Shown here in pieces: positions 8,616 to 16,106 of a stretch of 59,533 nt of DNA. Numbering within the stretch: the stretch's first letter is position 1; every line of letters starts with the position of its first letter. The stretch spans positions 142,820-202,352 of the forward strand of contig DBNW01000053.1 in the NCBI GenBank assembly GCA_002299425.1, read 5' to 3'. The stretch comes from Methylococcaceae bacterium UBA662. Its GTDB lineage: Bacteria > Pseudomonadota > Gammaproteobacteria > Methylococcales > Methylomonadaceae. A model generated the notes under the pieces. It worked only from the letters and a program-made list of their open reading frames with translations. It did not search any database and had not been told where the DNA came from. The position numbers and the translations under genes were made by a program.

Positions 8616-10289
8616 ATGTCCGATATAGAAATCGCCCAGAAAGCCCAAATGCGGCCAATCATCGCCTTAGCTAACCAATGCTTCGGCATTGCCGCCGAAC
8701 ACCTAGACCCTTACGGCCATTACAAAGCCAAGTTGTCGTTAGAATACGCCAACAGCCTTAAGAACCAAGCAGATGGCAAGTTGGTGCTGGTGACAGCAAT
8801 CAGCCCTACCCCGGCCGGCGAAGGCAAGACCACCACCACAGTCGGTTTAGGCGATGCTATCAACCGCTTGGGCAAAAAAGCCATCATCTGCCTGCGCGAG
8901 CCGTCTTTAGGGCCTTGTTTTGGCGTCAAAGGCGGTGCCGCAGGTGGCGGGTACGCCCAAGTGGTACCCATGGAAGACATTAATCTGCACTTTACCGGCG
9001 ACTTTCATGCCATTGGCGTAGCCCATAACCTACTCTGCGCCCTGATTGACAACCACATCCACTACGGCAACGCCTTAGACATCGACCCGCGCTGCATCCA
9101 GTGGAAGCGCGTGGTTGATATGAACGACCGCGCCTTGCGTCAAGTGATTGTCGGACTGGGCGGTGCTGCCAACGGTTATGTACGCGAGGATGGCTATGAC
9201 ATTGTCGTTGCTTCCGAAATCATGGCCATTTTGTGCCTAGCGACCGACCGGGCCGACTTAAAACAGCGTTTAGGGCGCATCGTCATTGGCTACAAATCGG
9301 ATCATAAAACGCCGGTTTACGCCAGGGACTTGAACGCCCAGGGTGCCATGGCGGCTTTATTGAAAGATGCGATCAAACCGAATTTGGTACAAACCTTAGA
9401 AAACAACATCGCTTTTATCCACGGTGGTCCGTTTGCCAATATCGCACACGGCTGCAATACCGTGATGGCCACCCAAACGGCGTTGAAGCTGGCCGATTAT
9501 GTGGTGACAGAAGCCGGTTTTGGCGCTGATTTGGGGGCAGAAAAATTCATCAACATCAAATGCCGGATGGCTGGCCTTAAGCCCTCGGCGGCGGTGTTGG
9601 TGGTCACGGTACGCGCTTTAAAATACCACGGCGGCGCGGCCAAGGAAGTGTTAAACCAAGAAGACTTGGCCGCTTTGGAAGACGGCTTTGCCAATTTGCA
9701 GCGGCATTACCGTAACATCACGGATCACTACGGCCTGCCCTGCGTGGTGGCCATCAATCAGTTTACTTTTGATACTGAAGCCGAATTGACCTTGCTACAA
9801 AGCCTATGCCAAACCATCGGCGCCACCAGTGTTGTTTGCACGCATTGGGCAGAAGGCGGGGCGGGGGCGGAAAAGTTGGCACGGGAAGTGCTGGCCATAG
9901 TTGACAACCACGAATCGGGGATTCAATTTATCTACGATGAAAATTTGGGGCTTTGGGAGAAAATCCAGACCATCGCCAGCAAATTGTACGGTGCCGCCCA
10001 AGTGACTGCCCCGGCTAAAGTCTTGGCACAACTGGCAGCCTGGCAAACTGACTACGGCCATTTCCCCATTTGCATGGCCAAAACCCAATTTTCTTTTAGT
10101 ACTAACCCTAACGCTAAGGGTGCGCCGACAGGGCATACCGTAGCAATCAACGGGGTCCGTCTTGCTAACGGGGCTGGCTTCATCGTCGCTATGGCCGGCG
10201 ACATCATGACCATGCCGGGGCTGCCAAAAACTCCGGTTGCCGAGTGCATCGACATTGACGATGCTGGGGTAATCTCCGGGCTGTTCTGA
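8616..10289 (+). CDS. fhs: Formate-tetrahydrofolate ligase
   Basis: At 557 residues this matches the family (about 556). It uses ATP to join formate and tetrahydrofolate, giving 10-formyl-THF, an entry point for C1 units. The phosphate-binding loop 'PTPAGEGKTTTT' lies at about residues 64-75, followed by 'REPSLGPCFGVKGGAAGGGYAQV', 'LHFTGDFHAI' and the DMNDRALR segment, all diagnostic. The C-terminal 'GDIMTMPGLPK' is also conserved. AGGA lies eight bases before the ATG. In methylotrophs the enzyme links formate from methanol oxidation to the serine cycle or purine synthesis. It appears to be monocistronic. Confidence 0.98.
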   Translation: MSDIEIAQKAQMRPIIALANQCFGIAAEHLDPYGHYKAKLSLEYANSLKNQADGKLVLVTAISPTPAGEGKTTTTVGLGDAINRLGKKAIICLREPSLGPCFGVKGGAAGGGYAQVVPMEDINLHFTGDFHAIGVAHNLLCALIDNHIHYGNALDIDPRCIQWKRVVDMNDRALRQVIVGLGGAANGYVREDGYDIVVASEIMAILCLATDRADLKQRLGRIVIGYKSDHKTPVYARDLNAQGAMAALLKDAIKPNLVQTLENNIAFIHGGPFANIAHGCNTVMATQTALKLADYVVTEAGFGADLGAEKFINIKCRMAGLKPSAAVLVVTVRALKYHGGAAKEVLNQEDLAALEDGFANLQRHYRNITDHYGLPCVVAINQFTFDTEAELTLLQSLCQTIGATSVVCTHWAEGGAGAEKLAREVLAIVDNHESGIQFIYDENLGLWEKIQTIASKLYGAAQVTAPAKVLAQLAAWQTDYGHFPICMAKTQFSFSTNPNAKGAPTGHTVAINGVRLANGAGFIVAMAGDIMTMPGLPKTPVAECIDIDDAGVISGLF

Positions 10290-10494
10290 TTTTTGCCGTC
10301 AAAATCGCCGTGTGTGCCGGAATACAAAACAAAAAAATGCCCGTCACAGCACTGAATCAGACTGTTGGCATAATGGCGCATCTTTATGAATACCGGGGAC
10401 TAACCCGTACGCTATCTGGCGATTAGTGCCACGTTTTTGAGGGGAGGACGGCCCGAGTAAGGCAAAACAGCGAGGGTTAGTAACAGACGGTTAC

Positions 10495-10522
10495 GGCTTC
10501 CAAGCCAGAAAACTTGGAAGCC
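10495..10522. other. Perfect 10-bp stem hairpin in intergenic region
   Basis: GGCTTCCAAG (10495-10504) is exactly complementary to CTTGGAAGCC (10513-10522) around an eight-base loop. A second short inverted repeat, GTAAC/GTTAC, lies immediately to the left (10480-10494). The hairpin sits 32 bases beyond the stop of the small membrane-protein gene (10554, minus strand) and about 205 bases beyond fhs. No T-run follows on either strand, so it is either a Rho-independent-like stem lacking a tract or part of a structured RNA. Confidence 0.5.
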
Positions 10523-10553
10523 TTGATAACAACGATTGCCAATAAAAGACGTT

Positions 10554-10727
10554 TTATTTGCATGATAAGCGCTCTGCTTTTGAACGTTTACTGTTTAAGT
10601 TAACGTTGCTAGCAACAGCGGCAATGGCGAAGAACGCCGATGAAATAATGAATTCGCCGGACACAAAGCCAAACAAACCCGATAAAAAAATCACGGCAAC
10701 CGTGACATCTTTGTAAAATTCACTCAT
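10554..10727 (-). CDS. Very small predicted membrane protein (57 aa)
   Basis: The minus strand carries an ATG at 10727 preceded by GAGG six bases upstream, opening a 57-residue frame: a short polar start (MSEFYKDV), a hydrophobic stretch of about residues 9-43 with a central Gly-Phe-Val-Ser-Gly-Glu break that could form a helical hairpin, and a basic tail (NSKRSKAERLSCK). A good sigma70-type promoter lies 44 bases upstream. I do not recognise a family. Length, ribosome binding site, promoter and the positive-inside tail together support a real gene encoding an inner-membrane microprotein. Confidence 0.65.
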   Translation of the reverse strand: MSEFYKDVTVAVIFLSGLFGFVSGEFIISSAFFAIAAVASNVNLNSKRSKAERLSCK

Positions 10728-10770
10728 AAAAACCTCACCAGTTATGTTTAATGACGGATACTGCGAGCCA

Positions 10771-10799
10771 ACTATAAGGCAGGGTTTTATTGTTTACAA
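10771..10799 (-). promoter_or_regulatory. Predicted sigma70 promoter of the 57-aa membrane protein gene
   Basis: Reading the minus strand, TTGTAA (10799-10794) is separated by exactly 17 bases from TATAGT (10776-10771). The region is strongly AT-rich compared with its surroundings. Transcription would begin near 10764 and give a leader of roughly 37 bases to the ATG at 10727. Confidence 0.5.
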
Positions 10800-10868
10800 T
10801 GCAAATAAAATTATATGTATTGTTTCTTTAAAATGCACTTATATTCATCATGTATTCACAAATTTCAA

Positions 10869-11663
10869 TTAATGGGGCGGGCTTTTAAAGTAAACGTCAT
10901 AACGAAGTAGTTTCCCCTGAAAACTGGCATCGGCTTTCCCGCCTAAAGGGGCGGCATCATCCGGGCTTTTAACAACCACCCGCTGCCCGGCAGCGGCGAC
11001 GGCCGCATCAAATAAAGCCTGCTTGTCCGGGTCATCGCCTAACAACACCCTTAACACTTCGATGGGTTTTTTTGCTAAGGCCGATTTTTTTCTTTTAGGC
11101 GGAAACATGGGGTCTAAAAAAATGCAGTCAGGACAAAAAGTGAGTCTTTGTAGCGCGGTTATGGCGTCACCAATAATTAACTGAGGCGGCTGAAGTTGGC
11201 GTGTTTGCATCCAGTTTTGTTGCGCTAAACGGCTAAACCCATCGGCCAGCAATTCCGCCATCACCGGCGAACGCTCAATGCACTGCATGCGGTAGCCCAT
11301 ACGGAACAAAGCCAAGCCATCTTGGCCCCAGCCGGTGGTAGCATCAACCACGGTGACGGTTTTTCGCCCTAGAGCCTGCGCCAAAGGGCCGCGTTTTGGG
11401 GCCGGCCATGACCATTGCTCTCCGTTTCTAGGGTTAATTTCAACCGTCATCCCGCCTTTTTTTAGCAACGCGCGGTCAATTAAGCGCAGCGCACCTTCCC
11501 GCCAAGTCAGGAAAAATAACTCTTGAACAGTTTCTGCCACCGACGTGTACAGCGGAACCGACAACTTTCTGGCCAATTGCCGATGCTGAGAAGCGTCCCC
11601 TTGACCTAGGTCAAGCACCGCCAATTTGCCCTGGTAAAAAGGCACTGTAGGTTCACAAATCAC
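10869..11663 (-). CDS. rsmJ: 16S rRNA (guanine1516-N2)-methyltransferase RsmJ
   Basis: The 264-residue protein has the RsmJ pattern: an N-terminal helper region, the SAM-binding motif 'VVDATTGWGQDGLALFRMGY' followed by 'CIERSPVMAELLADG', and the catalytic-site segment 'IFLDPMFPPKRKKSALAKK', which resembles E. coli YhiQ closely. It methylates N2 of G1516 in 16S rRNA. The start is GTG at 11663; no strong ribosome binding site is visible. It lies 66 bases downstream of the exported haem protein gene on the same strand and could be cotranscribed with it. Confidence 0.92.
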   Translation of the reverse strand: MICEPTVPFYQGKLAVLDLGQGDASQHRQLARKLSVPLYTSVAETVQELFFLTWREGALRLIDRALLKKGGMTVEINPRNGEQWSWPAPKRGPLAQALGRKTVTVVDATTGWGQDGLALFRMGYRMQCIERSPVMAELLADGFSRLAQQNWMQTRQLQPPQLIIGDAITALQRLTFCPDCIFLDPMFPPKRKKSALAKKPIEVLRVLLGDDPDKQALFDAAVAAAGQRVVVKSPDDAAPLGGKADASFQGKLLRYDVYFKSPPH

Positions 11664-11729
11664 GGTAAGTAACTTTTAAGAACGGAGCCCGTCACTTGAG
11701 ACAAAGTGATGGTCGGGAACGTTAAATTG

Positions 11730-12626
11730 TTAGTGAACACAGGTCACCGCCGGGGCTAAAGTGACCACACGCTCCGCTTTTAAGCTTTCGTAATCGACCC
11801 GGATACGACAAGGCACTGTCTCGGCATTCAAGGTCAAGCGTTTCTGCCAGGTACCGTTTCTGGGCGCAAGCCTGACCGGCCTGCTGACGTTTACTCCTTT
11901 GGCGCTGGTTAATTTCATGGTCAGGCCGGCTAAGACAGCGGCCTGTTCAGTGGCGGTCAGACCGTCTTTCAACCTAAGTTGCCCGCGCAGCGTCAGGGTG
12001 TTGCTCTGCCAACGGGCACTGTGCAGCATGAACAAGCGAACATTTCTGGTTTTGCTGGTGCGCGCTGGCCATACCCGGACCTTAGCGGTGACGGTATTCG
12101 ATTGCAGCGGATTGGCAATCCCGGTTTCCTGTACATACAAGCGCAGCGTATAAGTTTTGTTGCCCTGCGCCGCCGTAGGCGACCAGATCAGGTCAAGGGT
12201 CGGCAGGTTGTTTTTGCGATAGACCGGGGAAACGCTGTAACCGGCAGGGGCTAAGCCGCGCAGGGCGAAGGTATCATTTTCTTGGTCACTGACTCGCAGG
12301 GGAATAACCAGAGGCCATTCACCTACGGTTACGTCCCATTGGCGGTTGAGCGGGTGTACTACGGGTTTCGTATGCGACTGGTTGGTGGCGAGGAAATTTT
12401 TCAGGCCTTGGATGCCGTGCCTATCGAAGGCCTCAAGCACTCCGGGCCACCACCGTGGGCGACCAAATTCACTCAGGTGGCACGAATTGCAGCCACGGGC
12501 CAAGGTTTCTGCTATATAGTCCGGCCAGGCTACGGCGGTTGCCGAAAAACTCAAGGCTATAAACGCCAGTGTTGCCAAGCATGTAGATTTAAAAATTGGG
12601 TTGTTAACCGATGTTAGGCAGGTCAT
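11730..12626 (-). CDS. Exported monohaem (CXXCH) protein with Ig-like region
   Basis: The 298-residue protein has a signal peptide (about residues 1-33, ending SATAVA) followed at once by a minimal haem site, CNSCH at residues 46-50. Only about 50 residues of possible cytochrome sequence follow. The remainder reads as beta-rich, Ig-like segments ('WPLVIPLRVSDQENDTFAL', 'TYTLRLYVQETGIANPLQSN', 'NTLTLRGQLRLKDGLTATE'). Two further cysteines near the C-terminus could form a disulphide. It would act in the periplasm, perhaps in electron transfer or as a structural haem protein. No family name can be given with confidence. It heads a short minus-strand cluster that ends with rsmJ. Confidence 0.7.
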   Translation of the reverse strand: MTCLTSVNNPIFKSTCLATLAFIALSFSATAVAWPDYIAETLARGCNSCHLSEFGRPRWWPGVLEAFDRHGIQGLKNFLATNQSHTKPVVHPLNRQWDVTVGEWPLVIPLRVSDQENDTFALRGLAPAGYSVSPVYRKNNLPTLDLIWSPTAAQGNKTYTLRLYVQETGIANPLQSNTVTAKVRVWPARTSKTRNVRLFMLHSARWQSNTLTLRGQLRLKDGLTATEQAAVLAGLTMKLTSAKGVNVSRPVRLAPRNGTWQKRLTLNAETVPCRIRVDYESLKAERVVTLAPAVTCVH

Positions 12627-12681
12627 GTCTGGAGTTTCAGCGGGTAACTTGCGGTAAAAAGAGCCGTTTCAGGCGGCTCCA

Positions 12682-12966
12682 TTAAAATCCAAATACCAAA
12701 GCGAATACGAAGATAAAAATCACCCCTAAGACCAGTTTTGAGCGTAGCGGCAAACCGGCCATAGTGTGCCGAATTTCCAAAATGACGGCGCGCCTTACGT
12801 TACCTGACTTAGCAACTCGGCGGTAACGGGCTGACCAGGTGTGTTGTTGTTCTTCGGCGACCTCTTTATCGATCAATTCAATAATTTTTGAATAATAGGC
12901 ACCGCATTTTGGGCAACGCATTGCCGGCGTTGGATTTTCATGACTACAGGCGGGGCAAATTTTCAT
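12682..12966 (-). CDS. Zinc-ribbon protein with C-terminal membrane helix
   Basis: This 94-residue protein opens with a zinc ribbon, CPAC and CPKC knuckles at residues 4-7 and 18-21, followed by a charged linker and a single hydrophobic helix at the extreme C-terminus ('LVLGVIFIFVFALVFGF'). It is probably tail-anchored in the inner membrane with the ribbon in the cytoplasm. Its ATG overlaps the stop of the upstream DUF3301 gene by four bases, indicating coupled translation. Function unknown. Confidence 0.75.
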   Translation of the reverse strand: MKICPACSHENPTPAMRCPKCGAYYSKIIELIDKEVAEEQQHTWSARYRRVAKSGNVRRAVILEIRHTMAGLPLRSKLVLGVIFIFVFALVFGF

Positions 12967-13307
12967 GGAACGTCGATAAAGGGTGCTAATGTGGCCGGAT
13001 CCAGTCGGTGTGGCTCCATATAAAACGATTCAAACCGATGGCCTAAAAAAACTACTGTGCCGTGGTACCTGTCTTGGCCGGTCGCGGTGAATTCAAACTC
13101 AAACGTATACCGAAACTGGCACTGGCCGTACCGGTCACGAGCAAGCCGGATTTTTTCTAAAGCCACATAACCGTCCAGCATTTGCACATTGGCGATGCGG
13201 CAACGGGCTTTTGTTGTGGCCAGGGCTATTTCCCAGGTTTTATGTAGCGTGTACCAATAAAACAAGCCGGAAAACAGCAAGAAAATGAGCAGAATTTCGT
13301 TTACCAT
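12963..13307 (-). CDS. DUF3301 family membrane protein
   Basis: From the ATG at 13307 the protein is 114 residues: an N-terminal transmembrane segment ('MVNEILLIFLLFSGLFYWY') followed by a soluble domain that begins with 'ALATTKARCRIANVQMLDG', and later 'RYTFEFEFTATGQDRYHG' and 'GHRFESFYMEPHRL', which is characteristic of DUF3301. The frame continues upstream to a TTG at 13346, but those 13 residues lack family character. Function is not known. It is divergent from the QueD-like gene. Confidence 0.8.
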   Translation of the reverse strand: MVNEILLIFLLFSGLFYWYTLHKTWEIALATTKARCRIANVQMLDGYVALEKIRLARDRYGQCQFRYTFEFEFTATGQDRYHGTVVFLGHRFESFYMEPHRLDPATLAPFIDVP

Positions 13308-13398
13308 AGCGGAATTTTTCGTAACGAGCCCTTTTCGTCGGGTCAAAGGGTCTGACTAACGTTAGGGCTTAAAATTTAGAAGGCTAAAAGTTTTTAGT

Positions 13399-13803
13399 AT
13401 GCACATTATCACAAAAGAACTGTATTTTTGTTACGGTCACCGCTTGATGAACCATTCAGGCAAATGCCGTCATTTGCACGGACACAGTGTCAAAGCGGCT
13501 ATTTCCGTTCGTCAGGAGCAGCTTAACGAACACAGCATGGTGTGCGATTTTGCCGATATCCGCGACTGTGTGGAAGCGTATATCGACCAATACCTAGACC
13601 ATAACTTTTTGCTGCACAAAGACGACCCCATCATCCCCAGCCTTAAAGCCCACAACGAACGCTACCTAGCCTTAGACGAACACCCAACCGCCGAAGTCCT
13701 CAGCAAAATGCTGTACCAGCATATCAAGGCAAGTGGTTTTAACGTAGCCGAGGTGGTGCTGTGGGAAACCGCCAGTGCCTATGCCTGTTACCGCGAAGAC
13801 TGA
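13399..13803 (+). CDS. queD: 6-pyruvoyl-tetrahydropterin synthase / QueD-like protein
   Basis: The 134-residue protein keeps the zinc ligands of the PTPS/QueD fold, H14, H27 and H29 (in 'GKCRHLHGH'), and the catalytic cysteine C23. Downstream 'VCDFADIRDCVEAYIDQYLDH' and the final 'WETASAYACY' match the family. It converts dihydroneopterin triphosphate to 6-carboxytetrahydropterin (queuosine pathway) or to a pterin. No other queuosine genes are adjacent, so the exact product is uncertain. AAGG lies upstream of the ATG. The DUF1249 gene starts five bases after its stop. Confidence 0.85.
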   Translation: MHIITKELYFCYGHRLMNHSGKCRHLHGHSVKAAISVRQEQLNEHSMVCDFADIRDCVEAYIDQYLDHNFLLHKDDPIIPSLKAHNERYLALDEHPTAEVLSKMLYQHIKASGFNVAEVVLWETASAYACYRED

Positions 13804-13808
13804 CTGCC

Positions 13809-14252
13809 ATGAGCCGGTTTGAACCTGTCAATAAATCATTCTGCCTAGAGCAGCTGTGCAGTGCCAATTACCAAAAACTGCTACGCTTAGCACCTGATTT
13901 AAGGGCTATTCAAAATGCTACGTTAGGGGTTTCTCCACGGCAGAATCACTTGTTTTTAAAAGTAATTGGCCGGTCGACCTATACCTTAACCGTTGAGTTA
14001 GGGCATTGTTGGGGCTATCCGGAAAGCCGCCAGTATTTGCCTGTGGTGGTTATCCGCATTTACTTAGACGCAAAAATGGCCGAGGTTTTAAGTGACTCTG
14101 CCCCGGACGTGTTCGCGCAGTGTGGTCGCAGCAAAGCCATCATGGATTACAAATGGCGGCTAAATTATTTTTTGCAGAAATGGCTGGAACATTGTCTGAA
14201 GCAGGACTACTTGTTCCAAGCGAGCAATAGCCTGCTAAACGCGGCAGCCTAA
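13809..14252 (+). CDS. DUF1249 (YqiB-type) protein
   Basis: From the ATG at 13809 the protein has 147 residues and contains the DUF1249 pattern: 'NYQKLLRLAPDLRAIQ', 'LTVELGHCWGYPESRQYLPVVVIRIYLDAKMAEVL' (split by me at recognisable strands), and the C-terminal 'KWRLNYFLQKWLEHCLKQ'. E. coli YqiB, beside nudF and cpdA, belongs to this family; its function is not established. The gene ends overlapping the convergent HIT gene by four bases. An in-frame ATG at 13761 would overlap the QueD-like gene and is disfavoured. Confidence 0.85.
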   Translation: MSRFEPVNKSFCLEQLCSANYQKLLRLAPDLRAIQNATLGVSPRQNHLFLKVIGRSTYTLTVELGHCWGYPESRQYLPVVVIRIYLDAKMAEVLSDSAPDVFAQCGRSKAIMDYKWRLNYFLQKWLEHCLKQDYLFQASNSLLNAAA

Positions 14253-14674
14253 GCGGCTCTTTTTATGCCTAGGCCAGTGGTTAGGAACGCTGCGGTTTCA
14301 TCCAGTTGATCGGAGCTGTAAGGGATGGCGGGCGAATGTCCCCATACCGGTGCCGGCCAAGCTTTGTCGTTTCGGTAGCGAACAATGTGGTGGATGTGCA
14401 GCTGCCGGACGACATTGCCAATGGCCGCCACGTTTAGTTTGTCGGCACGGTAAAGCGCGGCCAGCCGCTCGGATAAATAGCTGGATTCTTCAAGCAATAC
14501 CAACCGCTGGTTTGAGTCAAGCTGGTAAATTTCTTCGATGCCAGCGACTTCGGGTACCAAAATCAACCAAGGGTAGTGCGTGTCATTCATTAACAGCACC
14601 TGGCAGAGATCAAAACGCCCTAGTGGGTGGCAGTCTTGCTTTAGGCGTGGATGAAGCTGAAAAAAAGGCGGCAT
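14249..14674 (-). CDS. HIT-family hydrolase
   Basis: This 141-residue protein contains the histidine-triad motif in the form 'QLHIHHIVR' (H-x-H-x-x pattern) preceded by 'NVAAIGNVV', with the N-terminal 'LCQVLLMNDTHYPWLILVPE' strand typical of HIT proteins, here similar to the short proteobacterial HIT family that hydrolyses dinucleoside or adenosine phosphoramidate bonds. Substrate unknown. It ends overlapping DUF1249 tail to tail and follows the gap upstream of the TolC-family gene. Confidence 0.85.
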   Translation of the reverse strand: MPPFFQLHPRLKQDCHPLGRFDLCQVLLMNDTHYPWLILVPEVAGIEEIYQLDSNQRLVLLEESSYLSERLAALYRADKLNVAAIGNVVRQLHIHHIVRYRNDKAWPAPVWGHSPAIPYSSDQLDETAAFLTTGLGIKRAA

Positions 14675-14708
14675 GTGCGGTGTGTTCTTAGCGTTGATTG
14701 AACGGTTT

Positions 14709-16106
14709 TTATTGGCCTTCTAAAGCCAGCACCGCTTGGTAATCGGCATAGGCCCTAAACAACGTGTTAGTCACTTCTGCCGCCATCAGTTCGGCATCGC
14801 CGCTGGCCAGCTCGCGTAAGTTAACAAACAACAGGTTACTTTCACCTAAATCGAATCGGGAACGCTCGCCCTCTTCCAGCAGTTTAGCGGCCTGCCGTTG
14901 CTTTTTGGTGAGTTCCAAACGTTGCTGGGCGGCAGTCAGGGCTGAAAAAACGTCTTGAGTTTCAGCGGCAATCCGGTCTTCCAAAAAAGTGCGCTCCCAC
15001 TTCAGCCGTTGCAAGTTTGCGCCTGCCGCTTGGCTGCGGCCTGTAGCGACTCTCTGCTGCAACGGCACATCAAGGTTTAAGCCTAGGTAAAATTCGTTCC
15101 GGTTTAATCCTGGTTTACCGCTGCCGAAGTCTTGCGCCCCCATGACAGCCATTTCGACACCCGGGTTCATTTGGTTTTTTTGCAATTCCAGCTCAGTGTC
15201 CATTTGCTTGCTTTGCAGGCCGATGCGTTGCAGTTCTGGCCGGTTTGCCATAGCCGTTTCCAAGGCCTCGGAATAGGTCAAGGGAAACTGAGGCAGGTGT
15301 TCTGGAAAATCTAGCGGCAACTGTTCCGGTTTTGGCATCTGCGGCTCGCCGTCGCGGCCCCGCCAATACAACGACAATTGGATGGCCGCCTGCTCTAGCC
15401 AACGTTGTGCGGCAACCTTCCGTTCCCGGCGTTCGATAATAGCGCGCTGGTTGTCTAGGGCTTCAAATTCTGGCAAATCCCCGGCCGCGACCCGCTCGCG
15501 GATGCCGCTGTCGCGTTGCTCGGCAACCAGCAACAGGCGTTCGGTGATGGCCAGACGCTGCCCGGCTAAAATCCAGTCCCAATAGCGGTAGGAAGCCTGC
15601 CGCCGAACATCCAATTTCGCCAGATCAACATCATGCCCAGCGATGAGCTGCCCCAGTTCGGCCTGCTGAAGAGTAGCCCGGCGGCGGTCTATGCTGCGGT
15701 CCCGCCACAACGGCACACTCACCCCTACCCGCATTTCACCGTCAGTGCCGGTGACGGTTTTGCCGTCGTAGACGGGGAAGTCTCCTGCGCCACGGCGCCA
15801 ACCGCCGAAAAACCTAGCCCCCCACAAAGCAGTGGGCTGTTCCACGCCTACGTCGTAATTTTGATTTTCATACAAGCCGATGATAGACCAACGGTTTTGC
15901 GACTTCACAACGGTATCAAAACCGCCCTCTGCGGTGGTTAATTCGCCTTCAGCCGCCAGCCGCCGCTGCTCAACCGCCAATAAGGTGGGAAATGCCTCTT
16001 CTGCCGCCATCAGCACGTGTGCCAAAGTCAAGGTGCGCGGTTCTGACTGGCCGCTGGCAAAACAGGGCAGCCAAAATCCGAGCACCACGAGCACAAGTTT
16101 TCCCAT
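14709..16106 (-). CDS. TolC-family outer-membrane channel of exporter operon
   Basis: The 465-residue protein has a signal peptide (cleavage near 'CFASGQS') and two OEP repeats: 'AHVLMAAEEAFPTLLAVEQRRLAAEGEL' with the adjoining 'GGFDTVVKSQNRWS', then 'SEALETAMANRPELQRIGLQSKQMDTELELQKNQMNPGVE' broken by a short loop. The last part, 'EEGERSRFDLGESNLLFVNLRE', is the conserved TolC pore-helix end. It begins directly at the stop of the HlyD gene (overlap TAATG), so the three genes form one operon: ABC-type, HlyD-type, TolC-type. Confidence 0.9.
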   Translation of the reverse strand: MGKLVLVVLGFWLPCFASGQSEPRTLTLAHVLMAAEEAFPTLLAVEQRRLAAEGELTTAEGGFDTVVKSQNRWSIIGLYENQNYDVGVEQPTALWGARFFGGWRRGAGDFPVYDGKTVTGTDGEMRVGVSVPLWRDRSIDRRRATLQQAELGQLIAGHDVDLAKLDVRRQASYRYWDWILAGQRLAITERLLLVAEQRDSGIRERVAAGDLPEFEALDNQRAIIERRERKVAAQRWLEQAAIQLSLYWRGRDGEPQMPKPEQLPLDFPEHLPQFPLTYSEALETAMANRPELQRIGLQSKQMDTELELQKNQMNPGVEMAVMGAQDFGSGKPGLNRNEFYLGLNLDVPLQQRVATGRSQAAGANLQRLKWERTFLEDRIAAETQDVFSALTAAQQRLELTKKQRQAAKLLEEGERSRFDLGESNLLFVNLRELASGDAELMAAEVTNTLFRAYADYQAVLALEGQ

